DNA of 64,000 nt, taken from an uncultured Lachnospiraceae bacterium (GTDB taxonomy: Bacteria > Bacillota > Clostridia > Lachnospirales > Lachnospiraceae). The stretch lies in NCBI GenBank assembly GCA_910578115.1, contig CAJTPO010000001.1, forward strand, positions 55,852 through 119,851, given 5' to 3'. Made by a program: the position numbers and the translations under genes. Positions 1 to 7,851 of this stretch are shown in pieces; the stretch's first letter is position 1; each line of letters starts with the position of its first letter. A model generated the notes under the pieces. The model searched no databases. It worked only from the letters and a program-made list of their open reading frames with translations, and was not told the DNA's origin.

Positions 1-1074
1 CAGGACGATATTGCCGCCTGTATCGGAGTTTCAAAGGCTTCTGTGTCCAAGTGGGAGACAGGTCAAAGTTATCCTGACATCACGTTCCTGCCGCAGTTGG
101 CGACACTTTTCCATATCAGTATCGATGAACTTATGGGATATCAACCCCAGATGTCAAAGGAGGAGATTCGGAAGGTGTATTGTCGGTTGTCGGAAGACTT
201 TGCGGAACATCCCTTCGCAGAAGTGCTGGAGGAGTGCAGAGCGGTGATCCGGGAATATAATGCCTGTTTTCCGCTGTTATTTCAAATGGGGAGTTTGCTG
301 GTCAATCACAGTATGATGGCAGGAGAAGGCGGGAAGGTACAGGAGATTTTGAAAGAGGCGCGGGAACTCTTTATTCGTGTCCGTACGGAAAGCAGTGATG
401 TTGAACTGGCCAAAGAGGCCAGAAATATGGAGGCGGTTTGTCTGCTGTCGCTGGGGCATGCGGAGGAAGTGACAGAGATGATCGACGGGATGGGAATTCC
501 GTTGATGTCGCAGGAGACGCTGCTGGCTACGGCATACAGGATGTCGGGAAGAACAGAGGATGCGAAGGCAGTATGTCAGGTGGGAATTTACCATTATCTG
601 CTGGCGCTGTTGAGTATGCTGTCGAGTTATCAGGAAGTATGCGTGGGGGACAAAACCGTGTTTGATGAGACCCACAGACGGATCGCGGCATTGGCAGATT
701 CCTTTCGGATTGCGGAGCTGCATCCGGCGTTTCTGCTTCCATATTATCTGTCTGCGGCGCAGGGATATGTGGCCGCTTCAGATATCAGCAGGGCCTGCGC
801 TTATCTGGAACGGTATACGGATCTGGCGGTTACCGCTGACTGGCCGCTTAAGCTGCACGGTGACGCTTATTTCGATCAGCTGGATGACTGGTTGGAAAAC
901 AGGGTGATCCTGGGAGAAAATATGCCCCGGGATGAGAAGCTGGTGCGCAAAAGTATCGTGGAAGCGGTTGTGGAAAATCCGGCGTTTGCTGCACTGCAGG
1001 AGGAGAGTGTGTTCCGGGAGATTGTAAAGAGGCTGGAGAAATTTGAAAGACAGGCCGGAGACGGCGAAGTGTAA
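1..1074 (+). CDS. XRE-family helix-turn-helix transcriptional regulator (5' end cut by window)
   Basis: The frame is open from base 1, so the true start lies upstream; 357 residues are visible. The first ~45 residues hold most of an XRE/Cro-type HTH, seen as 'IGVSKASVSKWETGQSYPD' followed by 'LATLFHISIDELMGY', the usual recognition helix and C-terminal helix. The remaining ~300 residues are helical, alternating and leucine/alanine rich, like the TPR-like helical repeats often found behind such HTHs, but no named domain is recognised. It ends 48 bases before an ABC exporter ATPase on the same strand, so the likely job is local control of that exporter in response to an unknown signal. The HTH call is firm; the target is inferred from position. 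Confidence 0.85.
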   Translation, partial: QDDIAACIGVSKASVSKWETGQSYPDITFLPQLATLFHISIDELMGYQPQMSKEEIRKVYCRLSEDFAEHPFAEVLEECRAVIREYNACFPLLFQMGSLLVNHSMMAGEGGKVQEILKEARELFIRVRTESSDVELAKEARNMEAVCLLSLGHAEEVTEMIDGMGIPLMSQETLLATAYRMSGRTEDAKAVCQVGIYHYLLALLSMLSSYQEVCVGDKTVFDETHRRIAALADSFRIAELHPAFLLPYYLSAAQGYVAASDISRACAYLERYTDLAVTADWPLKLHGDAYFDQLDDWLENRVILGENMPRDEKLVRKSIVEAVVENPAFAALQEESVFREIVKRLEKFERQAGDGEV

Positions 1075-1121
1075 TAATAAGCATTTAGTATGCTGTCCAT
1101 GCAGGAAAGGGAGGAGTCAGG

Positions 1122-2084
1122 ATGAATGCAGTAGTGATGGAGCATCTGTCAAAGGTATATACGGGTGGAAAAATGGCAGTGGCGGATATGAGTCTTACGC
1201 TGGAAACGGGAGAAGTATTTGGATTTCTGGGTCCGAACGGTGCGGGCAAGACTACCACCGTCAAGGTGCTGAACGGAATGCTGCAGCCCTCCGAAGGAAA
1301 TTGTCTGGTGTTTGGTGAGGATCCGTTCAGAAATCCGGAGAAGGTGCACGCTGTTTCCGGAGTGATGACGGAACACGCACAGATGTACAATAATCTGACG
1401 GGCATGCAGAATCTTGTGTTTTACGGCTCCATGTTCGGTATCGGGGAGGAGGAGAGCAGAAAGCGGGCAAGAGGATTGCTGCAGCAGCTGGAACTTGCAG
1501 ATGATGCGGGGCAGAAACTGTCGGCCTACTCGACGGGGATGCGTCAGCGGCTCTCGATTGCCAGGGCATTGATGCACCAGCCGAAGATCCTTTTCCTGGA
1601 TGAGCCTACATCCGGTCTGGATCCTGAGAGTGCGCATCATGTGAACCAGATGATCCTGGCGCTGGCGAAGGAGCAGGGGATGACGATCTTTCTGTGTACA
1701 CATCAGCTGCGCTACGCGCAGGAGATCTGTACCCGATACGGACTGATCGATGAGGGCAGGCTGCTGAGCGTCGGAACGCTGGAACAGCTGCGGGACGGAG
1801 TGGGTTCCGGCATGAAGGTGAGGATCCAGACGGATCATCTGCCCAATTTGCCGGGGATTTCTCTGCCGGAGCGGACAGAGAACGATACATGTGGAGGGAC
1901 AGGGAAAACGGCAGAGATGATGAAAGTACAGGAGTTTGAAATTGCGGTTGGATCGGAAGAAGAGATTCCCGACATTGTCAGCCAGATCGTGGAAAACGGC
2001 AGTAAGATTTATCATGTATCGGCCAGCCGGCCCTCGTTGGAGGATATTTATTTTGCAATAACTGCTCAACGAAGGCAGCAGTAA
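1122..2084 (+). CDS. ABC transporter ATP-binding protein (ABC-2 type exporter)
   Basis: This 320-residue cytoplasmic ATPase would power export by the membrane protein encoded next. Walker A is GPNGAGKTT at residues 37-45, the signature region is YSTGMRQR (136-143, a common STG variant of LSGGQ), Walker B is ILFLDEP (156-162) and the switch histidine is in LCTHQ (~194). A C-terminal region of about 100 residues after the ATPase core is typical of drug, bacteriocin or Na+ exporters of the CcmA class. The ATG follows a GGAGG site. The permease gene starts 86 bases downstream. Substrate cannot be read from the sequence. Confidence 0.93.
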   Translation: MNAVVMEHLSKVYTGGKMAVADMSLTLETGEVFGFLGPNGAGKTTTVKVLNGMLQPSEGNCLVFGEDPFRNPEKVHAVSGVMTEHAQMYNNLTGMQNLVFYGSMFGIGEEESRKRARGLLQQLELADDAGQKLSAYSTGMRQRLSIARALMHQPKILFLDEPTSGLDPESAHHVNQMILALAKEQGMTIFLCTHQLRYAQEICTRYGLIDEGRLLSVGTLEQLRDGVGSGMKVRIQTDHLPNLPGISLPERTENDTCGGTGKTAEMMKVQEFEIAVGSEEEIPDIVSQIVENGSKIYHVSASRPSLEDIYFAITAQRRQQ

Positions 2085-2169
2085 AGTTATCCGGATTACA
2101 ATTTCGAATGTTGACAGACAAAGACAGTGGTAAAATTGGCTGAATTGTTGAAAACGGAGGATAGAGGTC

Positions 2170-2964
2170 ATGAACAGAGCGATAAGTGCGATCGTGAAAA
2201 AAGATATGCGGGAGATTACCGCAAACAAACAGTTACTGCTTATGATAGTGATGGTACCTCTGGTGCTGACGTTGGTGGTACCGACCATTTTTCTGTTGTC
2301 GGCCCACTTTGTACCGGAACAGGTGGATGAGCTGCAGCCTCTTATGAGACTGCTGCCGGAGGACGTGCAGAGTATGGGGACGGAGGCGATCATGGTTAGG
2401 CTTCTTATGGACAATATACTGCCTGTGTTTTTCCTGATCATTCCGATCATGGCGGCGTCTGTGATGGCGGCCAGCTCGTTTGTGGGGGAGAAAGAGCAGA
2501 ATACGCTGGAGACGCTTCTGTACAGTCCGCTGACCGTAAGGCAGCTGTTTCATGCGAAGGTACTGGCCTCCTTCCTGTTCAGTATGCTGATATCATGGAT
2601 ATCCTTTCTGCTGATGGTTCTGGTGCTGGGAGCGGAGAGCTTTGCACTGACCGGTGTCATGCTGATTCCGGGGATCAGCTGGCTTCTGGTGCTGGTGCTT
2701 TTGTCTCCGGCGGTGTCACTGATCGCCATTACGATGATTGTGCGTGGGTCGGCGAAAGCGCAGAACGTGATGGAGGCGCAGCAGAAGGCAGCCTTTCTTA
2801 TATTGCCGGTGGTCTTCCTGATCGCAGGACAGTTTATCGGTGCGATGCTCATCAATGCCTGGATTCTGGCAGGCCTGGCAGTGGTGCTGGGTCTGGCGGC
2901 GTGGATCCTGCTGAAGATATCGCTGAGGAAGTTCAGTGGGGAGATGCTGCTGGGAAACCGATAG
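2170..2964 (+). CDS. ABC-2 type transporter permease
   Basis: This 264-residue integral membrane protein has about six hydrophobic segments. The first, near residues 22-42, is followed by an extracellular loop, and the rest lie between residue 80 and the C-terminus. The motif 'SSFVGEKEQNTLETLLYSP' (~residues 97-115) is the classic ABC-2 permease sequence between TM2 and TM3, also seen in NatB-like sodium exporters and other drug exporters. The start is preceded by a GGAGG-like site (cggaggataga). It forms the membrane half of the exporter with the ATPase upstream; the XRE gene before both is the probable regulator. The substrate is unknown. Confidence 0.9.
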   Translation: MNRAISAIVKKDMREITANKQLLLMIVMVPLVLTLVVPTIFLLSAHFVPEQVDELQPLMRLLPEDVQSMGTEAIMVRLLMDNILPVFFLIIPIMAASVMAASSFVGEKEQNTLETLLYSPLTVRQLFHAKVLASFLFSMLISWISFLLMVLVLGAESFALTGVMLIPGISWLLVLVLLSPAVSLIAITMIVRGSAKAQNVMEAQQKAAFLILPVVFLIAGQFIGAMLINAWILAGLAVVLGLAAWILLKISLRKFSGEMLLGNR

Positions 2965-3045
2965 ATTTCCCGCTGCAGGGTATCCGGACGATAAAGCTGA
3001 GATTTCCGATCATGTTGTCATCTGCCTGTCCCGCCACATAAAATA

Positions 3046-3074
3046 TTGTAAATGAGATTGCCCTATGATAAAAT
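3046..3074 (+). promoter_or_regulatory. Sigma-A type promoter for the hybrid kinase gene
   Basis: TTGTAA (3046-3051), a 17-base spacer and TAAAAT (3069-3074) form a reasonable housekeeping promoter. It would give a 5' leader of about 150 bases before the kinase start codon. Prediction only, from spacing and consensus match. Confidence 0.55.
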
Positions 3075-3160
3075 AAATAAGGAATTGCAGAGGGGTATTC
3101 TTGAGATATACAGGGTCATTTCGGCAGGATGCAGGAATGCTGGAAAGATAATTTACGGAT

Positions 3161-3214
3161 CATCCAAAGATGTTTGAGAATATGCCTTGAACATCTTTGG
3201 GTGATTTTGTTTTT
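3161..3214 (+). terminator. Intrinsic terminator hairpin inside the kinase leader
   Basis: CATCCAAAGATGTT (3161-3174) pairs with AACATCTTTGGGTG (3190-3203), a 14-bp stem with one G-T pair, followed by ATTTTGTTTTT. It sits between the predicted promoter and the ribosome site (AAGGGG) of the kinase gene, only 18 bases before its ATG. It may simply end upstream transcripts, or it may be an attenuator. Confidence 0.65.
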
Positions 3215-3232
3215 AAGGGGTAAATCGAAGAG

Positions 3233-5863
3233 ATGTATATGAGTGAGGAAAGAGAATTGCAGGAGTTGAAAGAAAGGAATCTGAAAGGAGCGCCGACGAT
3301 CTTCATCCTGTTTGCGGTTTTAGTTTTGATTGCGGTATCGGGGAATTATGTTACGTTTCTGGAGTACCAGCTTTTTGAGGAACGCAGGAAGCATATCGTA
3401 GAGTTTACGGATAAGGCATCTGAGATCGTGGATGGGGTGATAGAGCATTCCTGGCAGCAGGTTTTGGCCTGTGAGCATGTGATTCGGCATGAACAGATGG
3501 AGACGACGCAAAAGCTGCTGGATGTTCTGGTATCTACATCGGATTTTATTGACGAGACCAACTCTATTGTTCTCGCATATGATATGAAAGGGAATTATTA
3601 CGCGTCGGATGCCAGTATGGGTCGTTGGCAGCAGACAGAGCTGTTGACTGCAGGATCGGATGCCAGGCAGCTGGTGGTGACGGAAATACCACACAGGGAT
3701 GATTCCTATTTTGTATTTATGAAACGGCTTTCGGAACCTGTCCGGGTCCTGGACGGCGTAGAGATCACACATCTTGCCCTGGCGGTGGATATGGAAACCA
3801 TGCGGGAGCGGATTTCGGTGAGAGGTTTCGGTGAACAGTGCTATACTTACCTGATCAATGAGAACGGAAGAAGGCTTTATAAGTATACTTATGCTGACAA
3901 CTTTATAGAGGGGTATAATGTGCTGAATGCTATGGAGGATTTCACGATCATACATGGAGGCACCTATGAAGCTTTTGTCCGGCAGATGAAAGAGCGGAAA
4001 AATACGGCGCTGGAATTTCGGTTTACCGACGAGGAAGGACAGAAGAGTGACTGGTATGTGTCAAACGGCGTACTTTCCTCGGAAAACTGGCAGATCCTTT
4101 TGTTCGTTCCCACGGAAGTACTGGGGGCGAACACGTCGCGGCTGTTAGACCGGACAATACTCTTTTTCGGAGTTGTTTCTCTTGTCTTTCTGGCTTCGGC
4201 GGTGGTGATCATCGTGATCGCCATGATCTCTAAAGCAGACAAACAGCTTGTGAAACAGAAGGACGAGGCAAACCGGCTGCTGCAGACGGCTGCGGAGGAG
4301 GCCAACAGTGCGAATCAGGCCAAGAGTGATTTCCTTTCCCATATGAGCCATGATATCCGCACGCCGATCAATGGCATTATGGGTATGACGGATATTGCCC
4401 TGAAAAATATCGGCAACCAGGATAAGGTATATGATTGCCTGAACAAGATCAGCGGTTCGTCGCAGCATCTGCTCGGTTTGATTAACGATGTGCTGGATAT
4501 GAGCCGGATTGAGTCAGGCAAGACGAAAGTGAACCATGAAAGTTTTGATATCAGAACCTGTATCAACAACTGCGCCTCCATCATCGGCGGGCAGCTGGCG
4601 GTGCGGGACCTGGAGTTGAAATGTGAGATCGATGAGTTTGCTCATCCGCTGCTGATCGGAGATGAACTGCATCTGCGCCAGGTGTTTATCAACATTCTCG
4701 GTAACTCTGTGAAATTCACGCCGGATGGCGGTATCATATATCTGCGGGCCAAAGAGAAGGAGAATACGCAGGATAAAGTGCTGTATCGTTTTGAGCTGGC
4801 GGATACGGGCATCGGCATGAAGGAGGATTTCCTGCCGCATCTGTTTGAAGCCTTCGCACAGGAGGACGGCGGTATGCGTACGACCTACAAGGGTACGGGC
4901 CTCGGCATGGCAATCACGAAGAAATTTGTAGATATGATGGGCGGCACCATCGAGGTGGAGAGTCAGCTGAATGTGGGAACGACCTTTGTGATCGAAATAT
5001 GGTTCGATATCGATCTGGATGCGAAGGAGGACGATAACAAGGCAGATTTCCATGCCAATCTAAAGGGTATGAAGGCGCTTCTGGTGGAGGATATCGAGCT
5101 GAATCTGGAGATTGCCCGCAGTATTCTGGAGGAGGAAGGAGTGGTGATCACAGCGGCCATGAACGGACAGGAGGCGGTGGATGCTTTTCAGAACAATCCG
5201 CCCGGGACTTTCGATGTGATCATCATGGATATTATGATGCCGGTGATGGACGGCATTACCGCTACGAAGACGATCCGTGCCCTGGAACGGGGAGATGCCG
5301 GGACGATTCCCATCATTGCGATGACGGCCAATGCCTACGAGGAGGATATCCGCAGTACGAGGGAGGCGGGCATGGATGCCCATCTGTCCAAGCCCATTGA
5401 TGTGAATGTGTTGTTTAAGACCCTGTCGCATTTCTATCCGGCTTCGTGCAGGGAAGAGAAGCAGCAGACGGATTTAAGAGGGATGAAGATCCTGCTGGTG
5501 GATGATGTGGAACTGAATCTGGAGATCGCAATGACGGTGCTGTCGGATGAAGGGGCAGTGGTGACAACGGCGCAGAATGGGCAGGAGGCTGTGGATGCCT
5601 TCTGTAATAACCCGGCGGGCACTTTTGACGTGATTCTGATGGATGTGCATATGCCGGTGATGGACGGCATTACGGCAGCTGAGACGATCCGTGCCCTGGC
5701 GCGGGAGGATGCCGGGAAAATCCCGATTCTGGCGATGACGGCGGATGTTTATGAGGAAGATGTCAAAAAGACGAAAGATGCCGGTATGAACGGTCATCTG
5801 ACCAAACCGTTGAATGTGGAGAAGATGATATGGCTGCTGTCCGGTTACAGGGACAGTGTGTAA
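3233..5863 (+). CDS. Membrane hybrid sensor histidine kinase with two tandem receiver domains
   Basis: This 876-residue protein senses an extracellular signal and passes phosphate internally. TM1 is about residues 20-42, an extracellular sensor region (~45-300, probably a Cache-like fold, not proven) follows, and TM2 is ~303-333 with a coiled stretch after it. The HisKA H-box is SHMSHDIRTP with phospho-acceptor H373; the N-box is near 481-490, G1 is ADTGIGM at ~523 and G2 is GTGLGM at ~554. Receiver 1 starts at ~613 with acceptor D666; receiver 2 starts at ~751 with acceptor D805. There is no HPt and no DNA-binding output, so the relay partner must lie elsewhere. A second ATG at 3239 is an equally possible start. 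It is followed 60 bases later by a lipoprotein that is probably its ligand-binding partner. Confidence 0.93.
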   Translation: MYMSEERELQELKERNLKGAPTIFILFAVLVLIAVSGNYVTFLEYQLFEERRKHIVEFTDKASEIVDGVIEHSWQQVLACEHVIRHEQMETTQKLLDVLVSTSDFIDETNSIVLAYDMKGNYYASDASMGRWQQTELLTAGSDARQLVVTEIPHRDDSYFVFMKRLSEPVRVLDGVEITHLALAVDMETMRERISVRGFGEQCYTYLINENGRRLYKYTYADNFIEGYNVLNAMEDFTIIHGGTYEAFVRQMKERKNTALEFRFTDEEGQKSDWYVSNGVLSSENWQILLFVPTEVLGANTSRLLDRTILFFGVVSLVFLASAVVIIVIAMISKADKQLVKQKDEANRLLQTAAEEANSANQAKSDFLSHMSHDIRTPINGIMGMTDIALKNIGNQDKVYDCLNKISGSSQHLLGLINDVLDMSRIESGKTKVNHESFDIRTCINNCASIIGGQLAVRDLELKCEIDEFAHPLLIGDELHLRQVFINILGNSVKFTPDGGIIYLRAKEKENTQDKVLYRFELADTGIGMKEDFLPHLFEAFAQEDGGMRTTYKGTGLGMAITKKFVDMMGGTIEVESQLNVGTTFVIEIWFDIDLDAKEDDNKADFHANLKGMKALLVEDIELNLEIARSILEEEGVVITAAMNGQEAVDAFQNNPPGTFDVIIMDIMMPVMDGITATKTIRALERGDAGTIPIIAMTANAYEEDIRSTREAGMDAHLSKPIDVNVLFKTLSHFYPASCREEKQQTDLRGMKILLVDDVELNLEIAMTVLSDEGAVVTTAQNGQEAVDAFCNNPAGTFDVILMDVHMPVMDGITAAETIRALAREDAGKIPILAMTADVYEEDVKKTKDAGMNGHLTKPLNVEKMIWLLSGYRDSV

Positions 5864-5923
5864 AAGGCGGCAGTGCAGAGATGTGCTGCCGTGTAATAAA
5901 TGATGTAAAAGGGGAAATCGGAT

Positions 5924-7753
5924 ATGATACAGGAGAAGATCAAAAGAGCGGCAGGTTTCTGTGCGGGAGGAGCGGCGGCCGTCCTTCTTTTTACGGGTTG
6001 TGCAGACAGTACAGTGCCTGTAGATACAGAAATAGTCGATCAACAGACCGATTCCGGACAACAGCAGACGACAGGCGGGAATGAAGGTCTGACGCTCACC
6101 AATTATAACTTCCTGATCTCGGAGGATTTTATCGCCGCCTTTGAGGAAAAATATCCGGAGGTGGAGCTTGAGATCATAAGCTACGGCGGCGCGAACGGAA
6201 GCGGGTATGCAAGACTTTCGCTGGAGCATGGGGACATTCCGGATATCTATATCTCCACCCAGAATTTCAGCAGGGAATCGCAGGAGAAATACCTGCTGGA
6301 TCTGTCCAATTATGATTTTGTGAACCGCTATTCCGAGAGTCTGCTGGTGGCGCAGGATGTCAATGGAGCGATCTATCTTTTGCCCTGTGGCTATCAGATG
6401 ATCGGCATTAACTATAATAAGACGATCCTTGAGGAAAACGGATGGAAAGTGCCGGAAAATTTTGGGGAATTTGCTGCTCTTGCAGGGCAGATCGAGGAGG
6501 CCGGTTATCAGGCGGTCGGTAATGGCATGAATCTGGACGGATATCCGTTCAACTATTTTATGAATCTTGGGAGTACCATGTATTTTGGAACGCCGGAGGG
6601 GGCGGAGTGGAAAGCAAAGTTTCTGAAAGGTGAGGCGAAAGCGGCCGGGAACGAAGGCGTAAAGGCGATCGCGGATTATTACAAAAAGTGGGTGGATAAC
6701 GGCCTGATCATGCAGGAGAATATGGACAGGATACGTTTCCTGGAAGGGGAGAGCGTTTTCTATCTGGGCCTGGGAATTCCCGAATATAAGAAGACGACGG
6801 AAGATGGCAGGACCTACGAATTCGGTATCATGCCCTGGCTCGGGGAGAATGCCGCCGACAATATGCTTTGCAGAAGCGTTTCGCGATATATAGGGCTGAA
6901 CCGCTCACTGGCTGAGCCGGGCAATGAGAAGAAGCTGGAGGATGCGCTTAAGTTTCTGGATTTTATATCCACAACGGAGGGGCAGCAGGCGTTGCTTGTG
7001 AATATCAATGATATTCCGTCACTGCACGGAAATGAGATTCCGGAGGAAAGTCCTTATCGGGATGTGGCGGATATGATATACAGTGGCAGGACGGCTCCCA
7101 TGGTGTATATCGGCTGGGAGCAGCTGATGATTCCGATGGCACAGGAAATACGGCGGATGATGCGCGGGGAGATCGGCACAGAGGAATTGTTAATGGCTTT
7201 CGACAGTATGAATGAAAGTATGCTGGCGGGAGAGTCGAAAGAGATCTTCGGCACGGCTGTGCATACCCTGACACTGGAAAAGACGGCACAGCTGGTGGCT
7301 GTGGCGGAGGGGCGGGCCGTGGATGCAGACTGCGCCCTGATCTCCCTGAACGGGGGCCAGGGAAGCCACTGGGGCAATCGGTTCGGGCTCGGCTGGTATC
7401 TCTATGAAGGCGGGATCGACGCGGAGGCGGTCAATCTGATCCGGCCGGTGTCTTCCTCGATTTCCGTGCTGGAGATGACGGGTGCACAGATCCGGGAGCT
7501 GCGGGATGCAGGATTTGATATAGATGGAAACGGGAATCCATACCCGTATCTGCTTTTTACAAAAGGAGACGCAGATCTGGAAGATGAGACGGTATACCGC
7601 CTTGCGGTTTCTTCGGCGGAACTGACAGAAGAAATGCAGACGCAGGCCACGAAGACAGAGGTTTCGCCGGCCGGGGCGATCGAGGAGTATGTGCGCAGCC
7701 TGGGCACAGTCAGCGGGGAGACGATCGTCTGGGAGGCGGATGAGACGCCGTGA
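5924..7753 (+). CDS. Lipoprotein: ABC solute-binding domain fused to a 5'-nucleotidase C-terminal-like domain
   Basis: 609 residues. The signal peptide ends in LLFTGC, giving lipid-anchored Cys26. Residues ~40-420 read as an extracellular solute-binding protein (for example 'GGANGSGYARLSLEHGDIPD' and 'YQMIGINYNKTILEENGWKVP'). Residues ~430-600 resemble the C-terminal, nucleotide-binding domain of UshA/5'-nucleotidases: 'DCALISLNGGQGSHWGN', then 'GGIDAEAVNLIRPVSSS', 'VLEMTGAQIREL', 'ETVYRLAVSS' and a final helix 'GAIEEYVRSLG'. The metallophosphatase domain that normally precedes it is absent, so no hydrolysis is expected. No permease genes adjoin it. Cotranscription with the hybrid kinase suggests a receptor role, perhaps for a nucleoside-like ligand; that role is inference. 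Confidence 0.85.
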   Translation: MIQEKIKRAAGFCAGGAAAVLLFTGCADSTVPVDTEIVDQQTDSGQQQTTGGNEGLTLTNYNFLISEDFIAAFEEKYPEVELEIISYGGANGSGYARLSLEHGDIPDIYISTQNFSRESQEKYLLDLSNYDFVNRYSESLLVAQDVNGAIYLLPCGYQMIGINYNKTILEENGWKVPENFGEFAALAGQIEEAGYQAVGNGMNLDGYPFNYFMNLGSTMYFGTPEGAEWKAKFLKGEAKAAGNEGVKAIADYYKKWVDNGLIMQENMDRIRFLEGESVFYLGLGIPEYKKTTEDGRTYEFGIMPWLGENAADNMLCRSVSRYIGLNRSLAEPGNEKKLEDALKFLDFISTTEGQQALLVNINDIPSLHGNEIPEESPYRDVADMIYSGRTAPMVYIGWEQLMIPMAQEIRRMMRGEIGTEELLMAFDSMNESMLAGESKEIFGTAVHTLTLEKTAQLVAVAEGRAVDADCALISLNGGQGSHWGNRFGLGWYLYEGGIDAEAVNLIRPVSSSISVLEMTGAQIRELRDAGFDIDGNGNPYPYLLFTKGDADLEDETVYRLAVSSAELTEEMQTQATKTEVSPAGAIEEYVRSLGTVSGETIVWEADETP

Positions 7754-7761
7754 CCGGAAGA

Positions 7762-7801
7762 TGATGCAGAGTTGATGCAGATATGATGCAACTTTGATGC
7801 A
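7762..7801 (+). repeat. Four direct repeats of TGATGCA with exact 11-bp period
   Basis: TGATGCA begins at 7762, 7773, 7784 and 7795, so four copies are spaced by exactly 11 bases, one helical turn each. The last copy overlaps the predicted -35 of the deacetylase promoter. Phased direct repeats placed against a -35 are a common arrangement for response-regulator or activator binding. Confidence 0.8.
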
Positions 7802-7821
7802 ATGGCCCTGTAAAATATAGT
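7794..7821 (+). promoter_or_regulatory. Predicted promoter of the PdaA-like deacetylase gene
   Basis: TTGATG (7794-7799), 16 bases, TATAGT (7816-7821). Transcription would start near 7828, about 24 bases before the ATG, after an AGGAG ribosome site. The stretch from -10 onwards also matches one end of the 103-bp repeat found at 19431 and 32175. Confidence 0.5.
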
Positions 7822-7851
7822 AAACGACAAAAGAGACAGGAGTGTTGTATC

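Noticed and set aside
1149..2450. Long open frame on the minus strand (433 codons) opposite the ABC exporter genes
   Set aside because: It covers two well-supported plus-strand genes with intact motifs, its product has no recognisable domain and is rich in His, Leu, Arg and Gln, as expected from an antisense shadow of GC-biased codons.
3075..3160. Known riboswitch in the hybrid-kinase leader
   Set aside because: I could not match c-di-GMP, preQ1, SAM, TPP or other familiar cores; only the terminator hairpin is supported.
7758..7803. CRISPR-like array
   Set aside because: The repeats are 7 bases with 4-base gaps, far too short for CRISPR repeats and spacers.
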